DNA from: Duganella sp. Root1480D1
Lineage (GTDB): Bacteria > Pseudomonadota > Gammaproteobacteria > Burkholderiales > Burkholderiaceae_D
Assembly: GCF_001427305.1 (NCBI RefSeq)
Contig: NZ_LMFZ01000005.1
Location: 124,001 to 188,000 of the forward strand
Reading direction: 5' to 3'
DNA: 64,000 nt
The translations under genes and the position numbers were made by a program. This document shows, piece by piece, positions 60,389 through 64,000 of this stretch; position 1 is the stretch's first letter; every line of letters starts with the position of its first letter. The notes under the pieces are model-generated. The model did not search any database and had not been told where the DNA came from. It saw nothing but the letters and a program-made list of their open reading frames with translations.

Positions 60389-61681
60389 TTACTCTTCGTC
60401 TGCCTTGGCCGGCTTGGCCATCGGCTTGCGTTCGAAGACGGCGGCGAAGAAGCCGTCGGTCTGGTGCTTGTGCGGCAGCAGCTTGAGGTAGTCGCCCATC
60501 TCGAGGTTGGCGATCTTCTGCTCGGCCAGCACTTGGGACATCGGCACCAGCTCGAAATCCGGATGGGTTTCGATGAACTGCTTGGCAACGGCGTCGTTCT
60601 CTTCTTCCAGCAGCGAGCAGGTGGCGTACACCAGGCGGCCGCCGCCTTTGACCAGGCGCGCTGCGCCGTCCAGGATCGAGACCTGCTTCTCGTGCATCTC
60701 GCCGATCGCGCTTTCATCCTGGCGCCATTTCACGTCCGGGTTGCGGCGCAACGTGCCCATGCCGGAGCACGGCGCATCGACCAGCACGCGGTCGATCTTG
60801 CCTGCCAGGCGCTTGACCTTGGCGTCCCTTTCGTGCGCGATGGCGACCGGGTGCACGTTCGACAGGCCGGAGCGCGCCAGGCGCGGCTTCAGCTTCGACA
60901 AGCGCTTTTCGGATACGTCGAAAGCATACAGGCGGCCGGTATTGCGCATCTGCGCGCCCAGTGCCAGCGTCTTGCCGCCGGCGCCGGCGCAGAAGTCCAC
61001 CACCATTTCACCGCGCTTGGCGCCGAGGATCTGGGCCAGCAACTGGCTGCCTTCGTCCTGCACTTCAATCGCGCCGGATTTGAACAGCGGCAGGTTTTGC
61101 AGCGCTGGCTTCTTCTTCAGGCGCAGGCCCAACGGCGCGAACGGCGTCGGCTCGGCTACGATCGGCGCGGTAGCCAGTTCGGCCACCACAGCGTCGCGGT
61201 CGGTCTTCATGGCGTTGACGCGCAGGTCCAGCGGCGCCGGAGCGTTCAGCGCATCGGCCAGGGCCAGGGTTTCGTCTTCGCCGTACTGGGCGACCAGTTT
61301 GTCGAACAGCCATTTCGGCATATTCGCGCGCATCGATTTGTGCAGCAGCGAACGGTCGATTTCGAGCTGGCGTTTCAGCCATTCGGATTCTTCTTCCGAC
61401 AGGCCCGGCAGCGCATCGATGCCGACTGCATCGGCCATGCCCAGCAGAACCAGGCGGCGCATGGTGGCGCCACCGGCGCCGGCTTCGGCGCGGTCGGTGA
61501 AGAAGGCCTTGTTACGCAACACGGCGTACACCGATTCAGCAATGGCGCCGCGCTCGCGGCCGCCCAGCTTCGGGTGCGATTTGAAGAAGTGCGACAGGGT
61601 GGTGTCGGCCGGCGCGGTGAAGCGCATGATTTCACGCAGCACGTTTTCGGCGCTGGTCAGGACGTATGGTGGCAAACGCAT
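60389..61681 (-). CDS. rsmB: RsmB/Nop2-family rRNA cytosine-C5 methyltransferase
   Basis: 430 residues. SAM-binding VVDFCAGAGGKTLALGA (228-243), DAPCSGMGTLRRNPD (302-316) and the catalytic Cys in ATCSLLEEEN (C355). The N-terminal domain (about 1-150) resembles NusB/RsmB-type helices. It methylates C5 of a cytosine in 16S rRNA (C967 in RsmB), though this shorter form could act on another site. purN follows upstream in the same direction, 18 nt away. Confidence 0.85.
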   Translation of the reverse strand: MRLPPYVLTSAENVLREIMRFTAPADTTLSHFFKSHPKLGGRERGAIAESVYAVLRNKAFFTDRAEAGAGGATMRRLVLLGMADAVGIDALPGLSEEESEWLKRQLEIDRSLLHKSMRANMPKWLFDKLVAQYGEDETLALADALNAPAPLDLRVNAMKTDRDAVVAELATAPIVAEPTPFAPLGLRLKKKPALQNLPLFKSGAIEVQDEGSQLLAQILGAKRGEMVVDFCAGAGGKTLALGAQMRNTGRLYAFDVSEKRLSKLKPRLARSGLSNVHPVAIAHERDAKVKRLAGKIDRVLVDAPCSGMGTLRRNPDVKWRQDESAIGEMHEKQVSILDGAARLVKGGGRLVYATCSLLEEENDAVAKQFIETHPDFELVPMSQVLAEQKIANLEMGDYLKLLPHKHQTDGFFAAVFERKPMAKPAKADEE

Positions 61682-61699
61682 GATGTTCTTTCTCTTTAT

Positions 61700-62317
61700 T
61701 CAGTTGCGGTCAATATTGACCTTGCCATCTTCGACCCTCAAACGGCCTTCGACGAACCAGCGGATAGCACGCGGGTACATGACCCATTCCTGTTCCAGCA
61801 CGCGCGCCGCCAGCACCTCGGCGGTATCGCCCGGCAGGACAGGCACGGAGACCTGGTCCACCAGCGGGCCATGGTCCAGCTCCGCGGTCACGAAGTGGAC
61901 AGTGGCGCCATGCGTGGCCTGGCCCGATGCCAGCGCCTGCTCGTGCGTGTGCAGTCCTGGAAACAGCGGCAGCAGCGATGGGTGGATATTCAGCATGCGG
62001 TTTTCGTAGTGGCTGACAAAGCCCGGCGTCAGGATGCGCATGAAACCGGCCAACACCACAAGGTCGGGGTTGAAGCCGTCAATGACTTCCTGCAGCGCAG
62101 CATCGAATGCTTCGCGGCTAGGGTAATCCTTGTTGCTGACTACTGCGGTCGGGATGCCGTGTGCGGCCGCGAATTCGAGGCCTTTGGCGTCCGCCTTATT
62201 GCTGATGACGGCGGCGATGCGTGCCGGCCATTGTTCGGCCTGGGCTGCACGGACCACCGCTTCCATATTGCTTCCGCGTCCGGAAATGAGGATGACGATG
62301 TTTTTCATGGCCGCCAT
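61700..62317 (-). CDS. purN: Phosphoribosylglycinamide formyltransferase
   Basis: 205 residues. It transfers a formyl group from 10-formyl-THF to GAR in purine synthesis. Motifs: NIVILISGRGSNMEAV at the start, HPSLLPLFPGLHTHEQAL (catalytic His) and VTAELDHGPLVDQ (Asp). Two starts are possible, 62317 (better AGG spacing) and 62308 (closer to other PurN proteins). It precedes rsmB on the same strand. Confidence 0.95.
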   Translation of the reverse strand: MAAMKNIVILISGRGSNMEAVVRAAQAEQWPARIAAVISNKADAKGLEFAAAHGIPTAVVSNKDYPSREAFDAALQEVIDGFNPDLVVLAGFMRILTPGFVSHYENRMLNIHPSLLPLFPGLHTHEQALASGQATHGATVHFVTAELDHGPLVDQVSVPVLPGDTAEVLAARVLEQEWVMYPRAIRWFVEGRLRVEDGKVNIDRN

Positions 62318-62388
62318 TGTACCTGCTCAGGCGAGCCAAGGCGACATTATGCTGCTGCGCAGCATTCTATGCAAGAGGGGAATGAAGT

Positions 62389-62787
62389 CTACTCGAACGA
62401 GTAAAAGACGCGGAACGGTACTTTCTTTTCGGCCCAGAAATCAGCCGCATCGCGGAACACATCCAGCAGGCACTCGCGTGCTTCACGGTCAAACTTTTGC
62501 GTATTCGGCAATTGCTCGAGCACGGTCAGGAAGCCGTTCTGCTCGCCTGCCTTGGCCATGGTTTCGGTCAGGGTTTCGCGCAGGGCGTCGAAATTCTTGG
62601 CGTGGGGCTTCGGGATATGGAAAGACTCGGCAATAATACCCAGGACTTGCTGCTTGGTCAGGCCGGCATGGCAATGTGCATACAAGAAATGCTGCCCCAG
62701 GCGCGCTGCCTCGTCCTGCAGCTCTGCCACGCGGAAAGCGCGAATAGACTGGACTAAATTAGGCGGCACAGTTATCAACAAACTCAT
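62389..62787 (-). CDS. Barstar-family protein (orphan RNase inhibitor homologue)
   Basis: 132 residues. The region FHIPKPHAKNFDALRETLTETM (about residues 55-76) is the barstar signature, and GFLTVLEQLP and FWAEKKVPFRVFY complete the fold. Barstar proteins bind and block barnase-type ribonucleases. No RNase, toxin or secretion module is adjacent, so it is either an immunity orphan or has another role. The ATG at 62787 has GAGGGAAAG upstream; an in-frame ATG at 62811 lacks one. Confidence 0.8.
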   Translation of the reverse strand: MSLLITVPPNLVQSIRAFRVAELQDEAARLGQHFLYAHCHAGLTKQQVLGIIAESFHIPKPHAKNFDALRETLTETMAKAGEQNGFLTVLEQLPNTQKFDREARECLLDVFRDAADFWAEKKVPFRVFYSFE

Positions 62788-63095
62788 CTTTCCCTCAAAT
62801 CGACCTATCAAGTACGAGCCGTAGGCGGGTCAATGCGCCGGGGCCGGAGCTTTCGTTTCTCCCTGTCAATCTGATTCCACGCCATAAGGGTAACGTGTTG
62901 TACTCTATGAATCAACCCGAAAGTGAGTCCTAACGCAAGTTTTGTTAAAAACTTACCATATTAACCCAAAAGCATGGGGTTACATTTTGTTGCCTTACTT
63001 CCCCCATGGATACAAGCCATGGCGTTACTATTTAGGCGTGCAATTCCAATTCAACCAAAGCGAACTGCCCAAAAGACAGAAACGAGGTAAACAAA
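62788..63095. other. Intergenic stretch between barstar and glycine-zipper genes
   Basis: About 300 bases without a gene. The right half is A/T-rich. A candidate promoter for the glycine-zipper gene is TTGTTG (62990-62995) with GATACA 16 bp downstream (63012-63017); CCATGG occurs twice around it (63005-63010 and 63017-63022 approx). The left half contains nothing I can name. The barstar promoter should also lie here, reading leftward. Confidence 0.45.
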
Positions 63096-63611
63096 ATGAA
63101 CGCCAAAACTAAATTGTTTTTCGCAGCACTGAGCCTCGGCACACTGCCGCTGGCGCAGGCACAAGCCACTGATTTTGAGGACTACGGCCGTGTGACCCGC
63201 GTCACGCCGGTGACCGAACAGATCAACCGTCCACGCCAGGAATGCCGTACCGAATATGTCCAGGTGCAGCAGCCGCAGGAACGCGGCGTCGGCGGCAGCA
63301 TCCTGGGCGGTATCCTGGGTGCGGCAGTCGGTAGCCAGGTCGGTTCCGGCCACGGCAAAACCGCGGCCACTGCGGCCGGCGCAATTGCCGGCGCCGTGAT
63401 CGGCGACCGCACGCAAAACTCCAATGCGCAGTCAGGCGCCGTACAGGAACAGGCCGTGAAGCAGTGCCGCATGGTCGACGCTTATGAAACCCGCACCACC
63501 GGCTATAACGTGGAGTACGATTACCGCGGCCGCACATATACCAATTTCATGAGCTACGACCCGGGCCAGCGGATTCGCCTGCGCGTCAATGTCGAACCGA
63601 TGAATAATTAA
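63096..63611 (+). CDS. Glycine-zipper 2TM domain outer-membrane-associated protein
   Basis: 171 residues. Signal peptide MNAKTKLFFAALSLGTLPLAQA, then a Glu/Gln-rich stretch, and a glycine-zipper 2TM segment (GGSILGGILGAAVGSQVGSGHGKTAATAAGAIAGAVIGD, written here only in outline by its GxxxG spacing). Cys residues at QECRTEY and KQCRMVD may pair. Proteins of this class (Rickettsia 17-kDa antigen family, SlyB-like) sit in or near the outer membrane. Ribosome site GAGGT precedes the ATG. It is followed by a strong terminator. Confidence 0.88.
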   Translation: MNAKTKLFFAALSLGTLPLAQAQATDFEDYGRVTRVTPVTEQINRPRQECRTEYVQVQQPQERGVGGSILGGILGAAVGSQVGSGHGKTAATAAGAIAGAVIGDRTQNSNAQSGAVQEQAVKQCRMVDAYETRTTGYNVEYDYRGRTYTNFMSYDPGQRIRLRVNVEPMNN

Positions 63612-63635
63612 GTCCCGGGCCATCTTTCAACCCGG

Positions 63636-63665
63636 ACTGCCGGCCAGCAATGGCCGGCAGTTTTC
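63636..63665 (+). terminator. Rho-independent terminator after the glycine-zipper gene
   Basis: ACTGCCGGCCA (63636-63646) with TGGCCGGCAGT (63651-63661), a GCAA tetraloop, then TTTTC. Eleven perfect pairs. Confidence 0.88.
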
Positions 63666-63711
63666 ATTTGTACGCTTGCTTGCGAGCAAGATAACGCGGG
63701 ATAATGCCGCC

Positions 63712-64000
63712 ATGCTGATTAAACGTAAATCCATCGAAAAAGAAGAGTCTTCGCGCCCCGCCACGCGAAAGCCCAAGTATGCACCGGTCACGCTTTCCGA
63801 GCTGGACGGCGTGCGCTACCTGCATTTCGGCACCGAATGGGTGCAAGGCGCCATGCGCATCCGCAAACCGGACTGGCCGGAACTCGAGTACGCTCAGCAA
63901 ATGATGGCCTGGATGCTGTGGAACGCCGCGCCTGGCCACGTTGCCCAACTGGGCCTGGGCACCGGCGCGCTGACCAAGTTCTGCTACAAGCATTTCCCGC
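63712..64000 (+). CDS. Spermidine synthase-like methyltransferase-fold protein, 5' part
   Basis: The first 96 codons are visible; the gene runs off the window. After a charged N-terminus comes VRYLHFGTEWVQGAMRI, followed by EYAQQMMAWMLW and the Rossmann glycine motif LGLGTGALTKFCYKHF, as in SpeE-type proteins of the spermidine-synthase superfamily. Many bacterial members lack aminopropyltransferase activity, and the diagnostic acidic residues lie beyond the window, so the specific function is open. Confidence 0.8.
   Translation, partial: MLIKRKSIEKEESSRPATRKPKYAPVTLSELDGVRYLHFGTEWVQGAMRIRKPDWPELEYAQQMMAWMLWNAAPGHVAQLGLGTGALTKFCYKHFP

Noticed and set aside
62389..62787. A toxin-antitoxin or polymorphic-toxin immunity locus
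   Set aside because: Only the barstar-like gene is present; no toxin, adaptor or secretion gene adjoins it.

Overview
The window comes from a high-GC betaproteobacterium of the Burkholderiales, most likely the family Oxalobacteraceae (Massilia/Telluria/Duganella-like). This rests on gene order (ribF-ileS-lspA-coaBC-dut in one block; fkpB-ispH divergent from radC-rpmBG), an orphan phasin gene with its own promoter, the aat-bpt N-degron pair, a cysP / cysT-cysW-cysA-cysB sulfur locus and several chemoreceptors. It is an inference from protein families and order, not a database result. Most of the window is chromosomal core and near-core sequence: no prophage, integrase, transposase, CRISPR array or plasmid function was seen.

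Layout. 1-1.8 kb: end of yeaH (DUF444) and ycgB (SpoVR), overlapping by 4 nt. 2-6 kb: a Ton energy-transduction operon (tonB, exbB, two exbD genes, a secreted TPR-like protein). 6-14.8 kb: ribF, ileS, lspA, coaBC, dut, an M48-like lipoprotein that has lost zinc ligands, a small secreted protein and xdhC. 14.8-20.9 kb: palindromic repeats, a DMT permease, AlkA, a two-gene operon for exported proteins of unknown function, and a MerR/TipAS regulator. 21-26.7 kb: initiator tRNA, a NUDIX hydrolase with aat and bpt, an M20 amidohydrolase, pyrD and an aldo/keto reductase. 26.8-32 kb: three chemoreceptors, one with a degraded signalling tip and one placed as last gene of the sulfate operon. 32-42 kb: sulfur region (cysB, cysA, cysW, cysT, TauE-type exporter, TonB receptor, peroxiredoxin, alpha/beta hydrolase, sulfate-binding protein). 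42-49.7 kb: dgkA, an IclR regulator, pbpG, nitroreductase, a DMT permease, phasin, and a DauR-like regulator with an ornithine-cyclodeaminase-family reductase and a threo-3-hydroxyaspartate/threonine dehydratase. 49.7-53.5 kb: livHMGF without a binding protein. 53.5-64 kb: ispH, fkpB, radC, rpmB, rpmG, small secreted proteins, a DesA-type desaturase, a MscS channel, an rRNA cytosine methyltransferase, purN, an orphan barstar, a glycine-zipper protein and the start of a spermidine-synthase-like gene.

How the parts work together. The Ton operon can energise the TonB receptor at 37-39 kb and others elsewhere. The cys genes form a sulfate importer whose binding protein is transcribed separately, about 5 kb from the permease operon. 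That operon also carries its regulator cysB and a chemoreceptor 16 bp behind it, which suggests sulfur status may control chemotaxis; I consider this the most interesting arrangement in the window. Other points of interest are a family of palindromic repeats with covarying arms (four copies, three loci), a chemoreceptor paralogue with a destroyed CheA/CheW-binding tip, a truncated beta-hydroxyaspartate-type module, and a secreted TonB-C/Sel1 protein whose reading frame offers no standard start codon before its signal peptide.
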